A stretch of DNA of 64,000 nt, from contig ONZQ02000003.1 in NCBI GenBank assembly GCA_900312665.1, positions 578,648-642,647 of the forward strand, written 5' to 3'. The position numbers were made by a program, and so were the translations under genes. Below are positions 1 to 11,972 of this stretch, piece by piece (the first letter of the stretch is position 1; each line of letters opens with the position of its first letter). This stretch comes from Cephalotrichum gorgonifer (lineage: Eukaryota; Ascomycota; Sordariomycetes; Microascales; Microascaceae). The notes below the pieces were generated by a model. The model was not told where the DNA came from. It did no database searches and saw only the letters and a list, made by a program, of their open reading frames with translations.

Positions 1-1042
1 ATGCAAGTCGATGATCAACCTCTTCCCGACGCTCTACGAGCTCCTCGACCGCGAGATGGCCAAGGCGGCGGCCGACCCCGGCGCAAGGCCTTTCAAGGCG
101 ATCATATACTTCGGCACGACGGCCATGGTTGAGACGGCCGTTGCACTCGATAATGCCCTGCGCAGGGATCGCGGACACACATTCACCCAGTCGCCTACCC
201 TCTTCATCCACGGCAAGCTCCAGCAAAACCAGCGCACTCGCGCAGCCAACGCATTCCGCAGGGCCCGGTCCGCCATTCTGCTCTCCTCGGACGTTACGGC
301 CCGCGGGATAGACTTCCCCGACGTGACCCACGTCATCCAGGTCGGCCTCCCCAGCAGCCGCGAGCAGTACATCCACCGCCTAGGCCGGACGGGACGCCAG
401 GACAAGGAGGGTGAGGGATGGCTCATCATCCCGGAGGCCGAGGCTAGGGAGGCGGCGAGCCTGTTGAGGGGGCTCGGGCTCAAGGACAACGGCGGCCTGG
501 CGTCAGAGAGGGCGGTAGTAGAGTCGGAGGAGGACATGTCTCCGATCTTCAAGGAGGTCACGGATGCCTTCGGCTCCGTGCCGTACTCCAGCCTCGCGCC
601 GGCGTACCTGGCGTGGTTCGGCAACAAGAGCTCGAGGGAGGTGAGGGAGAGCATTGAGGGACTGAACAAGTGGGCAACACTGGGCTGGGGGAAGCAGACC
701 CCGCCCAGCGTGCGGACGGACTGGCTCCGCCGCAGGGGCCTTCAGAATGTTCCGGGGTTCAATGTCAGCGATGACCGTCGGCCCGAGAGAGACTCTAACT
801 CGAGCTTCGATGGCTCTCGGTACTCGAGGGACGGCGAGAGTCGGATTGCGGAGGGAGGCGGGTGGGACGCGTTCCAGGGTCAGTTCCAGTCGAGTGACCG
901 ACGCGGAAGGTCGGATAGGCGGCCAGGAGGCGGACGCTCTGGTGGGCGGTCTGGTGGCCGCGACTTCGGCAACCGCGGTAGCAGCAGGCCTCCTAGGAGC
1001 AGCAACCCTTGGGAGAAGAGGGATAGGGAGTTCGACTTTTAA
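1..1042 (+). CDS. MSS116: MSS116/CYT-19-type mitochondrial DEAD-box RNA helicase, C-terminal part (5' truncated by window edge)
   Basis: The reading frame is open from base 2 to a TAA at 1040-1042, so the N-terminal RecA lobe (Q motif, Walker A, DEAD box) lies outside the window. What remains is the second helicase lobe. Motif V reads SSDVTARGIDFPDVTHVIQ and motif VI reads HRLGRTGR. A helical extension follows (SSLAPAYLAWFGNKSS onward), as seen in the MSS116/CYT-19 group, where it sits next to the helicase core. The last ~90 residues form a basic tail rich in Arg, Gly and Ser (GGRSGGRSGGRDFGNRG), typical of the nonspecific RNA-tethering tails of these chaperones. Known members help group I and II introns fold in mitochondria. 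The ATG at base 11 is internal and is not the start. Membership of the DEAD-box family is certain; the MSS116 assignment rests on the C-terminal extension and tail. Confidence 0.85.
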   Translation, partial: CKSMINLFPTLYELLDREMAKAAADPGARPFKAIIYFGTTAMVETAVALDNALRRDRGHTFTQSPTLFIHGKLQQNQRTRAANAFRRARSAILLSSDVTARGIDFPDVTHVIQVGLPSSREQYIHRLGRTGRQDKEGEGWLIIPEAEAREAASLLRGLGLKDNGGLASERAVVESEEDMSPIFKEVTDAFGSVPYSSLAPAYLAWFGNKSSREVRESIEGLNKWATLGWGKQTPPSVRTDWLRRRGLQNVPGFNVSDDRRPERDSNSSFDGSRYSRDGESRIAEGGGWDAFQGQFQSSDRRGRSDRRPGGGRSGGRSGGRDFGNRGSSRPPRSSNPWEKRDREFDF

Positions 1043-1413
1043 GTGATCGGCGTGTGTGGAGGCGAATCGCGAGGCTTGAGCCCGTCCAGCCTGGCGTGTC
1101 AGATTTAAGTGTTGTTGATATCATCTTGGAGCAACGGGTTCCACCTACCTGTACGATATGGTTATCTGGGAGCCGGAGCTTTGATCTCTACTTGTTCATT
1201 TTTGTTCGACTATAGACTGTATGATAGATATTACGGGTGTACGGGAAAAGGCGCCCTTGAGGGTATGAATTTAATTCTTATGTTTGCGAATACCATGCTG
1301 CTCGATATGTCTGTGTACTGTGTTCCTCTTCTGCATGTTATGTGCCTATCTATCCCTTCCCTATACATCCAAAACACCTTGCCGGACAATAATAAGAAAA
1401 AATTGATAGGATT
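1043..1413. other. Convergent 3' intergenic region
   Basis: This stretch separates the helicase stop from the stop of the convergent gene at 1414. It is T-rich and contains only short chance frames. It probably holds both 3' UTRs. I see no defined terminator signal. Confidence 0.5.
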
Positions 1414-2510
1414 TCACGAAGGTCTATTCCTCGCCTTCAGCATCTCGACCCCTTCCTCGAACCCCTCCACCGCCCCGCCCACCACAGAGCCGTAAACCCA
1501 GTCCAGCCCCGAGAGGAAGAGTACACCCTTCCCCGGGACGCCCCCGAGCCGCCTCCCGGCCTCGCGAGCAGCCTCCAGCGCGTTGGAGCTGATGTTGAAC
1601 CTCCGCTCCGCCCTCATGGCCGCGCGCGCCAGCGCCAGCAGGTGCGGGAGGAGGATCGCGGAGAGGAAGAGGAGGGCGAGGACGGTGGACTTCACGAGGC
1701 GGCGGAGGTAGGTGCTCCTCCGTGTCTCGCGGGGGCGCTGCCGGGGGGAGCGAGGACGAGGCCGGCGGGCACGGAGGAGGACTGCTGGAGTGTTGAGAGC
1801 TCGCCCGGGGAGAGGTCATGGGGTAGGGAGGCGAGGAGGTGGGAGAGGCCTGAGATGTATTCCGCGCGTTCGAAGGTGGGGTTGCGGGATGATGGCGGCA
1901 GGGTGGATTCTTCCGCTGCGAGGGAGATCTTCGTGAGGCCTGGATAGAGAGGGAGAGTTCTTAGCTTTTCTCCCATGGGTTCCCGGTTTGGATTCTTCTT
2001 TTTGAAAGGGGGAGGGGAAGTATTCTTTTCATAGCGGGAAGTCGGAGGGAAGAACTTACCGCGGCGGACGGAATTCCAGTCTATACTCGACGAGTACTCG
2101 TACCCCCCCTTTTCGTTGTCCCGCATCCTCGCCTCGCATAGGAGCCCGGCCCGGAGATCCTGTATCATGGCCGTCCTCTCATCGTATGCCGACTCCGCGG
2201 GCGTGCCGCTCCCTCCGCTGAGCGACCACCACCCCCTCTTCTCTCCTCTCACCCTACGTCCGCCGGGAGTAAGGCCGGGAGTGCCAGGCGGAAGCGAGTG
2301 GGTAGCGGACGAGGTCGAGGACGACGAGGAGGATGAGTTCGGCCTCCGCTCGGCCCACTCGGGATCTGAGCCCGGGAAGAACTCGCCACGGCGGTCCGCT
2401 CCCGGAGTGCCGGAGGGCTGCAGCGGAGGAGGGGGCAGGAGAGGGTTTAAGCGGCGGGTGAGGTTTGAGTGGACCGTGCTCGGGATGAAGAGGGAGATTG
2501 TGGAGAGCAT
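1414..2510 (-). CDS. Unrecognised fungal protein with a C-terminal membrane segment; one frame change unexplained
   Basis: Not recognised by name. Exon 1 runs 2510-2060 from an ATG (MLSTISLFIPSTVHSNLTRR). It encodes a Pro/Ser-rich stretch, then a segment with the look of a conserved block (YDERTAMIQDLRAGLLCEA, then SSSIDWNSVRR). A good donor (GGTAAGTTC) and the acceptor CTATCCAG give an intron at 2059-1940. Exon 2 from 1939 continues in phase (GLTKISLAAEE..., DLSPGELSTLQQ). The C-terminal part is in a different frame. It reads RPRETRRSTYLRRLVK, then a hydrophobic span STVLALLFLSAILLPHLLALA at about 1695-1630, and ends at a TGA at 1414-1416. Moving from the exon 2 frame to this frame near 1730-1775 needs a skip of 2 (mod 3) bases. 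Either a very short intron with a poor donor (GTGCCC...GGCAG, 35 nt) or an indel would do it. The hydrophobic span followed by basic residues suggests a tail- or C-anchored membrane protein. Confidence 0.55.
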
Positions 2511-3578
2511 AGCAGGTGGTAAAGATGTGTGACCGACCTTCTCGAGGTTTGGATATACCGGTTTCGTCAACCAGGGTGTCAACTTGCCTTCAAGGACGAG
2601 CCAAGAAGAGTACGCGAGCAAGGGAAAAAGAGGACAGCGGCCCCAGATACGCAAGTTTACAGATCTGGTATAAGTTAGATTTTCAAACAAGAAGAAAAAG
2701 ACAAGAAAGAGCAGGAGTAAAAATCGACGAGGCAGGGGCCCGGGAAAGCCTGGGTGGCGGGCCAAGGAGAAAACCGGGTCCCTCACCTCGGCCCCGCTGG
2801 CCGGCCAAACCGTATCGGCCGACCCATAGAAGGAGGCAAAGTTCCACGAGGGGACATTGTTGGATACAGGGGTCGTAGTGCTTAGTGGGTAGTACATAAA
2901 AGGAACAAGGCTAGAAGAGGGGGTGGAGGGGCCCCCGATCTCTAGGTCGTATTTTAGAGTTCATAGATACAAATACGCTAGATAAGACGTGCTTTGCAGA
3001 GTAGTCTTCCCCCACCAAATAACAAGTATTGGTATCTTGGGACGATCGAGGTCCCTCCCCCGCTCCCCAAGGGAATCCTGGGGTTCTTCCCTGTCGGCAA
3101 GGCCTCCCCCGAGTTCAGCCTCTCCTCAAAGTCCTCCTTCCACATGTCAAAAAGGAGGGGTGAGTATAATCGCCATATCTCTGACATGATGGAAATTTTC
3201 GGAGCCTATGTTCTAAATTTAGCCCCTTGACGGAAGGAAGCACCAATTCACATGTGAAAGTGGAAACTTTCGCTAGTTGCATCCTGCTCCACTTCTATGA
3301 CATACAGCATGAAGCACAAGTACATACTTCATGCAGCACCCCAATCGACCCTTCACCGATGATCCATCTTCACATGATAAAGAAATATAGTTTGGAAAGA
3401 AAGTTCGTAGTCATTTCTCTAAAGGCCGTGAATGCAGTAAAACCTTATACAACCCGCGCCAAAAACAAACCACAAAAATCAATACACAACCCCAAAAACT
3501 CCGTTGCCCTGACTATCTCCAAACTCCCCACGTCACAAGCATGCCGATTAAACCACTATCACAGATACCCAGGACAGC
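2511..3578. other. Intergenic region between two minus-strand genes
   Basis: About 1.07 kb. It contains the promoter of the gene at 1414-2510 and the 3' UTR of INCENP. An open frame continues upstream of 2510 on the minus strand to 2897, but it has no sign of coding bias and I treat it as leader. Nothing else is recognisable. Confidence 0.4.
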
Positions 3579-6500
3579 CTACAACCCCTTGCTCATCTCA
3601 TACGTCCACGCCCCCTCCCTCCGCAGCTTATCCCTCGCCGCAATATCCTTCCTGATATCCTCCTCCGTGAGCCTGTCACCACCGCTCCAGTTCGCGCTGC
3701 TCGTCCTCGCCCGGAACTTGTGCCACCGGTCCTTACTCTTGGCGAACACCTCCTCCATATTAAGCGGTGCCGGCGGACCGAAGACTGCGGACGGGTCCAT
3801 GGTCTCCTGCCGCAGCAGTGCGCGCCGGAGGTCCGGGGAGTCGGCCCACGACGCCATCATCCCGTGGTCACCATCTGAATCTTCATCCTCGTCGTCCGTC
3901 TGGATCTCGGGAAGCTCAATCGCCTCGCCGTTCTGGAAGCGCGGAGACGTGCGGGTCGCCGACTTTGCCCCGGCGGGCGCTCCCGCCCGGCCTGGCGTCT
4001 TGTAGGCCTGCTGGCCTGGGTTGGTCGCGAAGGGGATCGCGCCCTTGGAGAACTGCGTCGTGTCGAGAGCACTGGCCTTGACAGCGCTGTTGTGCTGCGA
4101 CGTGACGGTCGACTTGAAAAGGTCTCGCGTCGTGCCCTGAGGGGCAGCGGTGTATCCGCCCGGGTGATACATGGGCTTAGCCGGCATATCCTGCATCTGG
4201 TTAGCGAGGGTCTTGTAGGCTGGGTACGGGCGTAGTCCTACCTTCTTGTATCCCGCTGATGGACGAACCGGGGGTCCCTTGATGTTGGGCAGAGTCTCCA
4301 TGTCGTCATCCAGCTCTTGGCTCGTACGTCTTCGCTTGGCATCTTTGCTTTGATAAGTAGGCCCGCTGCGTACCGGGGCCCTAGCGTTGCCTCCGTCGTT
4401 GTCCTGGCCTAGCGGCCGCTTCTGGCTCTTGTTCGCGTTGGATAGGAGCGCATTGACCGGTCTGCTGGGATCATCCTGGGATCTGAACAGCGCCGAGCCC
4501 ATGCGAGATGGGGCCCTCGATGGCCCCGGGCCACCCATCGACTCCTGGGATGCTGCCAAGGTAAGATCCGGCGGGCCGTTAGGCTGTGATCGCACGGCCG
4601 GTGGGGGTGCCCGCGTCTGTTTCGCCTTCTCAATCAGCGCCTGTCGCTGCGCCGCCTTCTTAGCCTCCGCCAGCTCGCGCTCCTTCTCCTTCTGCTTCTC
4701 TGCATCGAGGCGTCGCTGCTGCTCCTGGCGTCGCTCTTCCTCTTGCACGGCAGCCCTCTTGCGCTCAATCTCCGCCTTAGCCTCGCGCTTGCGCTGCACC
4801 TCCCGCTCCTCTTGCTCCTTCCTCTTTGCCGCGAGCTCTAGCGCCTTCGGCCGGCCTGTCGACGAGGCTGAGCTCTTCAGGCTCTGCATAGACCCTTTCG
4901 ACTTGAGGGAGAAGTGGCTAGCCTTGCCTGTGGACTGCGGCCCAGACGAACCGGCGCCAAGTGCTTCGTGCAGGTTCGCTGAGAGGGCATTATTCGAGGG
5001 ATGATACTGAGAATGATGCGGCCCCATGTTGACCTTGATGACAGTGGGCGCGGCCTTGGACTTCGTCGCCGCCTCCTTGGTCGGTCGCACTGGCCGCTTG
5101 AGTTCCTTGCGCATTGGCCCGCCGGGGGTCGGGCGAGAACCCGAGGCCGACGGCGGTGGCTGCATAGTTACGGTCTCATCCTGCATCTCAATGTCTCCAT
5201 CTCCAGCTTGAGTTGTGCCCTTCGTCTTCCGTGGACTCGTCCTGGTAGGCTTCTGTGCCCCCTTTGCAGACACCAAACGCTCCTTCTCTTGTTCCTGTTC
5301 CTTCTGGGCCATCGCCTGCTTCTCCATAGCAGCGATGCGTGCCTGCTCCTTGTTGAAGAGCTGTGCCTTCTCCGCCTCCTTCTCGCGCGCCCTTTCCAGC
5401 TTGTCCATCTGGTCTTCCATCACACGTGTCTCCTTGTCCTTCAGCTTCTCCCTCTTCTCCCGTTCAGCCGATGCTCTTGTCTTCCGGACAGTACCCTTGG
5501 ATGGGCTGGCGGGTCTTGAAGCCTGTGCATTGACCAAAGCCTGGGTCAGATCGGGATAGGCGGATTCTGCTACCGGCTGGATATCATTGAGTGTTTGGGA
5601 CGACGGGTTCCTATGTAGTCCGAGGCGGGTAGTAGACGGAGACAACATGGACGACTTGCCCTCGGCGCTGATAGCTGCACTGCTAGCCAAGAGTCCCCTA
5701 GAGCTCTTCAAGATAGACGATAGCTTATTCTTCACATGCTTCAGAGGGCTTTCGCGAAGCGACCGAGTGGGAGACTTGGGCGTTTGGGGACGTTCAGATT
5801 CCGCAACAGCAGCCAGCGTCGGATTGGACACCGAAATTGCCTTCTTAAGAAGGGCGCCCTCATCCATATGCTGGCGGGCATCGGGTAATGCGGACACGGA
5901 AGCTGATTTCATATGCGGCACAGTACTAGTAGTCCGATCTGGAATAACGGGAGGTCTTTGCGGGGAACCGGGCCGACTTCCTTGCTGTCGCTGCTTAGGG
6001 ACAACAAAGTCCGTCGCGTCAGACATGGCCACATCAAGAGAATGGTCCTTTGGCGGTACGGCAGGGCGGGGGCTCAATGCATCAGGTGCAGGTTGTGCTG
6101 TTGTCGGAGGCTGAATCCAATCGTCATCGTCATCCTCCGGAAACGCACCAGGAGTGACGGGTTTCCGAGTAGGGCTTGGCACCTTGGATCCTTCGGCCGG
6201 TTGTCGTGGCGGTGTTGTCGGGGCAAAGCTGGGGATGGATTTCGAAGGCCGCTCAGCCCTTGGCTGTGATTTACCAAGCATGCTAATCTGATCTTGCAAG
6301 CGCCGAGTGTATGACTTGTTGTGGGCGACAACGTCCTCCGTGTCGGCTTGTTTCCGAGGTGTTGTCACGTCATCAATCTCCATCTCGTCGTCGCTAGGCG
6401 CCGCATTGATGGCGTTGCCGATACTCTTGCCACTAGTAGTCCTGCCGTAATAGCTGGTCCGCTTAAGATCCAGATGACTGGTTCTCGACATCCTCCCGCC

Positions 6501-7622
6501 CAGGCTCTTTCCAGCGTTCAAGGGCTCGCGGGCTGGTAGCGATGCAAAGTTCAAGCTGCTCTTTCGAACCAGCGGCCGGATAGGGCTAGACCCATCGGAG
6601 TGTGTCCTCTCTTCGTCGTTCGACTCGCCCTCTTTCTCCTCTAACTGGTTCTGGGTCGGGACGGGTTTCCTGGTAACCGGAGACTGATGTTGATTCTTCA
6701 CGGGTGAAGATTTCACGGGAGATGTCTTCAATGGCGATGCCCGTTTCGGAGATGGCGACTGGGGCATTTGGACGGGGGACGACGGCGGTTCTGGTTGCAC
6801 CGTCATATCTTGGGCACGGGTAATTTGCAGGGATCCAATCTGTTGAGAGGGATCGGGCATAACCTTAGCGGTCTGCTCTTCTCTAGCTGTGGTGAAAGTT
6901 GCGGTTGGAGACTGCAACAATCTCGTCTTAGTGGGACTGTGGTATAGGCCGGTTGGGGTGTCGCGGGCGTAGGCGTTGTCTCTCGCGGGTGTAGGTGATT
7001 TCATCCGGTTTTGCGTATAGTCAGGGCTAATTGGATCAAAGTCTTGAGACTGGCTTCCATGATACCCCGAGTCAGCGAGAGGAACCATGCCATGCCGTTG
7101 CGGAGACTGTAACGGTCGAGTTGGCGAGAGCCCCAGCGCGTTAGGTGGATTCTTCGGTCCGTTGGAGTTCAATGATGGCGAGTTTACGCGGTGGAGTCGT
7201 TCGAGGAAGGGACTAGGGTTCCCGCGCGGAGTCCCCGAGAATATGTCGGACAGAGGCTGCGTCGTGTTAGGCAATTGCTAGCTAGAAAGGCTGCGGATGA
7301 ATACGTACGACGCGCGCTTCTCCGTTTATTTGCTTTCGTGCTGTTCGTGGAGTCTTCCCGCGCAATTTTCCAGGTGTCTTGAACATTTCGGCGACGTTGC
7401 TACACGAGTCAGTCTGAGAAAACTCCATCCAACTTCAGGAGCCACCTACATCTCGTTCTCATCGAAGATGCCGGCCATATGCTCGTTGAGCCAGTCGAAG
7501 TCATTCCGGACTGAGTAAGAGAACTCCTCGACCTCGGACACGGTGGCCTGGAGAGCTGCGGATCTCTCGTCCGACACCCATGATGTCGAGCCGATGGCAA
7601 GACGCGACCCTCGGGTGGCCAT
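3579..7622 (-). CDS. INCENP: Inner centromere protein INCENP (Sli15/Pic1-like), chromosomal passenger complex scaffold
   Basis: Three exons: 7622-7450, 7399-7309 and 7256-3579, giving 1313 residues. Phases are 2 and 0. Intron 1 is 50 bp. Intron 2 is 52 bp, with donor GTACGT and branch GCCTAAC just before the CGCAG acceptor. The N-terminus (MATRGSRLAIGSTSWVSDER, then SVRNDFDWLNEHMAGIFDEN and NVAEMFKTPGKLRGKTPRTA) matches the fungal INCENP N-terminal pattern that contacts survivin and borealin homologues. The middle is long, low-complexity and rich in Ser/Pro and SP/TP sites. Two highly charged helical stretches lie near residues 682-750 and 887-963 and look like single alpha-helix or coiled-coil regions. 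The C-terminus holds the IN-box (WADSPDLRRALLRQE, MDPSAVFG, LNMEEVFAKSKDRWHKFRAR), which binds and activates Aurora kinase. The protein acts at inner centromeres and the spindle midzone. The gene is divergent from SMC2. Confidence 0.93.
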
Positions 7623-8176
7623 GGTGAATCGAGCTCGCGGCCACGAAGTGGACGCGGAATACGCGCTGGTGATCAATTGGTATTTCAAGATAGTGTCGTA
7701 AAAGATATGTCAGGAAGGTTGGGCGGGTATCTCGAGCGTTCCGATGTGTCGAGACTCGAGGACGCAGTTGGAGGAAGTTGGGGTGTCGTGCTCATCGAGG
7801 TGTGGAGGAGATCCCGGCAGACGCTTGCTTGGCCGTGTCCAATCCCGCCAGGGCTCTCGTTTGTTTTGATTGCGCCGAAATTGGACTAGCGCGGAGTGCA
7901 CCCCTGCGAAAGCTTGGGTGCTGGGGAGCTTGGCACATCACGTGATTGTTTGACCCACCTAGTCAAGCCAGGGCGCAGGCCTGGGCGGGATGGGCATATT
8001 GGTGCTAGTAAGAAATAAGCGGGGTGTTCCATCATGTACCAAGGTACCACTAACAGTGACCGATTTGTTTACTTTGGGTGGGAAAGAAAACACGGGGCGC
8101 CGCGTCGTTGGGGTCAATCGCGCAGAATCTCAAGTCAAACTCGAACAACAGCGACCTTGACGGCCAGTTCTCCACA
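7623..8176. promoter_or_regulatory. Shared divergent promoter region of INCENP and SMC2
   Basis: The start codons of two mitotic chromosome genes face away from each other across 554 bp. No coding frame is supported here. I see no textbook MluI cell-cycle box (ACGCGT), so shared control is inferred only from the arrangement. Confidence 0.55.
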
Positions 8177-11100
8177 ATGAGGGTGATCGAGGTTATTATA
8201 GACGTACGCTATTCAATCTCTATGCCGATGAGCCACATTTACTAACCCATTTCACAGGGCTTCAAGTCGTATGCCGTGCGGACGGTGATCTCAGGATGGT
8301 AAATAGCCCCTCCATGCACCACCACAGTCTGATGCCGTGTCCGATGTCGTGTTGCTGAACCGTAATGCAGGGACGAGACCTTCAATTCCATTACCGGCCT
8401 GAACGGCAGTGGCAAATCCAATATCCTGGACGCCATTTGCTTCGTTCTGGGCATAACGAACATGTCGACAGTCCGGGCGCAGAACCAACAGGTACAGGCA
8501 ACCCAAACCGCCCGAGACACGATAGCGAAGCCTAACTCGTGGAATATAGGACCTCATCTACAAGCGCGGCCAAGCAGGCGTTACGAAAGCAAGCGTTACT
8601 ATCGTCTTCGACAACCGCGACAAGAAAAAGTCACCTATCGGCTTCGAGGAATATGCGACGATCAGCGTCACCCGACAAATCGTGCTCGGGGGCACGTCCA
8701 AGTACCTCATCAATGGCCACAGAGCACAGCAGCAAACCGTGCAGAACCTCTTCCAATCAGTCCAACTCAACATCAACAACCCAAACTTCCTCATTATGCA
8801 GGGTCGCATTACCAAGGTGCTCAACATGAAGCCCGTCGAAATACTGGCCATGATTGAAGAGGCCGCCGGGACCAGGATGTTTGAGGATCGGAGGGACAAG
8901 GCTTTCAAGACAATGGCCAAGAAGGAGATGAAGCTGCAGGAGATCACCGAGCTCCTGCGGGACGAGATCGAGCCCAAGCTCGAGAAGTTGCGCACGGAGA
9001 AGAGGGCGTTCCTAGATTTCCAGCAGACTCAGAGCGACCTCGAGCGACTTGATAGGCTAGTTGTCGCATATGACTACGCCTCAAACGTCGATAAGCTTAA
9101 GCGGTCAGCAGCCGACCTCGAAGCCAAAGTCCAGAGGCAAAAGGCCCTCGAGGAGGCTGCCACACGGCTAAAGAGCGAAATCTCACATCTGGAAGAAGAC
9201 GTGAAGCGGGTCCGGGCGCAGAGAGATAAGGAGCTAAGGAAAGGGGGCAAGGCTCAGGCTCTTGAAGATGCGGTCAAGAAGTATTCCAACGAGCTAGTAA
9301 GGCTGGCTACGGTCATGGAGCTTAAGAAGTCGAGCTTGGCAGAAGAGGAGGAGAAGAAGGCTGCCGTCGAAAAGACTGTGGCCGAATTAGAGACAGCTCT
9401 GACGGACAAAGTCAAGTCTTTTGAGCAGGTTAAGGCCAAGTACGACTCCGCGAAGGTGGACCTCGAGAAGCAGAACCAGGAGGCTGAGTCGAAGGAGGAG
9501 CTTCTCCAGACACTCCAGACTGGTGTTGCGTCCAAGGATGGCCAGGAGAATGGCTACCAGGGTCAGCTTCAGGATGCGAAGAATCGCGCCACTGCCGCCA
9601 TTACAGAGCAAGAGCAGGCAAAGATCAAGATAGCCCATCTCGAGAAGCGCGTCAAGGAGGAAGAACCTCGCGCTAAGAAAGCTAGGGAGGCAAACGCTGG
9701 ACTCCTGAAGGACCTCGAGGGCCTGCGGGCAGATAGCCAGAAGCTGGAAAAGGAGCTTGGGAAGCTCGGCTTCGAGCCCGGTCAGGAGGAGGATATGTAC
9801 AAGCAGGAGTCTTCACTGCAGCAGAAGATCCGAGACCTCCGGCAGGAATCTGACGCTCTGAAACGCAAGGTGGCCAATATCGACTTCACCTACGCGGACC
9901 CCGCCCCGAGCTTCGACCGGTCCAAGGTCAAGGGCTTAGTCGCGCAGCTGTTCACCCTGGACAAGGAGCACACCCACGCCGGGACGGCTCTTGAGATCTG
10001 CGCTGGCGGCCGCCTCTACAACGTCGTGGTCGACACTGAAGTCACGGGCACCCAGCTTCTCAAGAACGGCAAGCTGCGAAAGCGAGTCACCATCATCCCC
10101 CTCAACAAGATATCAGCGTTCAAGGCGTCGGCCCAGGCTATAGCCACTGCTCAGAAGATTGCCCCAGGCAAGGTCGACCTGGCGCTATCGCTCGTTGGCT
10201 ATGATGACGAAGTGTCTGCAGCGATGGAGTACGTCTTTGGCAACACTCTCATCTGTGCGGATGCGGAGACGGCGAAGAAGGTCACGTTCGATCCCAGCGT
10301 GCGCATGCGGAGCATCACGCTCGAGGGTGATACGTATGACCCGTCCGGTACACTTTCCGGTGGCAGCGCGCCCAACTCGAGCGGGGTCCTGGTGACCCTT
10401 CAGAAGCTAAACCTCCTCACAAGGCAGCTCAATGAAGCTGAGAGCATGCTGAAGCAGCTCCAGATCCGAATTAGCAGAGAAAAATCGAAGCTCGACAAGG
10501 CTCGACAGATCAAGCAGGAGCTAGACCTCAAGGCCCACGAGATCAAGCTCGCCGAGGAGCAGATTAGCGGCAACTCAGCCTCGTCGATCATCCAAGAGGT
10601 CGCGACCATGAAGGAGTCGATTGCTCAACTCAAGACGGACATCTCCGAGGCGAAGAATCGGCACGCCGAGGCTGTGGCCGACGCGAAGCGGATCGAGAAG
10701 GACATGAAGGACTTCGACAACAACAAGGACGGCAAGCTCGTCGAACTCCAGAAGGCGCTAGACAAGCTAAGGGCCACCCTAGCCAAGACCTCTGTCTCAG
10801 TGAAGGCCATGCAGAAGGAGGTGCAAACGGCGCAGCTAGACTCGGAGCAGGTCGGCGCAGACCTCTCGGGCGCGCGGGAACAACTCCAGGAGGTAGAGCT
10901 AGCCATCACCGCCCAGCGACAGGAGATTGAAAGCCTCGACCTAGAGCAGGCATCCGTTAAGGACACGCACGACACGGCGCTAGCGGATCTTGAAGACGAA
11001 AGGTCAAAGCTCAACATCTACGACAGTGAGCTCCGCGCACTCGAGGAGGCGATGCGCTCCAAGAATAAGCAGATAACTGAGGAGGGGCTGGACCTTCAGA

Positions 11101-11972
11101 GGCTCGGACACCAGATTGACAAGTTCGACAGAGAACAGCAACAGGCGGCAGCGGAGGTCAAAAAGCTCGAGGCTAGACACGAGTGGATCGCATTCGAGAA
11201 GGAGAAGTTCGGGCGGCAGGGGACGCCGTACGACTTCCACAGTCAGGACATACGGGAGTGCCGGTCGACGCACCGGAACCTAACGGAGCGCTTCCAGGGC
11301 ATGAAGAAGAAGATCAACCCCAAGGTCATGAACATGATCGACAGCGTGGAGAAGAAGGAGGTTGGGTTGAAGCACATGATGAAGACGGTCATACGGGACA
11401 AGCGGAAGATTGAGGAGACCATCGAGTCGCTGGATGAGTACAAGAAGACGGCGCTGCAGGAGACGTGGTTCAAAGTCAACGGGGACTTTGGGCAAATCTT
11501 CGCCGAGCTCCTGCCTGGGAGCTTTGCAAAACTCGATCCGCCAGAGGGGAAGACGATCAGCGACGGTTTGGAGGTGAAGGTGTCCCTAGGCAAGGTCTGG
11601 AAGCAGAGTCTAACGGAGCTCTCCGGCGGTCAAAGGTAAATTTCCCCTCCCTCTTCCCAGCCCCTGCCCTTGAAAGTCCACGGAGCTAACTAGCAGTTTT
11701 CTTTTAGGTCGTTGATCGCCCTATCCTTGATCATGGCGCTCCTCCAGTTCAAGCCCGCGCCAATGTACATCCTTGACGAGGTGGATGCGGCGCTCGATCT
11801 CTCACACACGCAAAACATCGGCCGGCTCATCAAGACACGGTTCAAGGGCTCACAGTTCATCGTGGTCAGTCTCAAGGATGGCATGTTCCAGAACGCGAAC
11901 CGGATCTTTAGGACTAGGTTCAGCGAGGGGACGAGTATGGTACAGGCCTTGACACCAGCGGACCTGAAGTGA
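8177..11972 (+). CDS. SMC2: Condensin subunit SMC2
   Basis: Five exons: 8177-8203, 8258-8298, 8371-8491, 8550-11635 and 11708-11972. All phases agree and give 1179 residues, the usual SMC2 length. The first two exons are very short (27 and 41 nt). Walker A is GLNGSGKSN at residues 32-40. It is followed by FVLGITNMSTVRAQNQQDLI and the FLIMQGRITKVLNMKP segment, which is diagnostic for SMC2. Two long coiled coils flank the hinge at about residues 525-680 (VKGLVAQLFTLDKEH to LSGGSAPNSSGVL). The ABC signature LSGGQR (1087-1092) sits exactly at the last intron, and Walker B (MYILDEVDAALD) lies in the final exon. SMC2 pairs with SMC4 to form the condensin ATPase that compacts mitotic chromosomes. 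Confidence 0.97.

Noticed and set aside
34..669. 211-codon minus-strand frame opposite the helicase
   Set aside because: Shadow of the GC-rich helicase coding strand; no domain, and the plus strand is clearly coding.
7257..7308. A 31-nt mini-intron in INCENP ending at CTAG (7278)
   Set aside because: A normal 52-bp intron with branch GCCTAAC and a CGCAG acceptor fits better and joins directly to PLSDIFS in phase 0.
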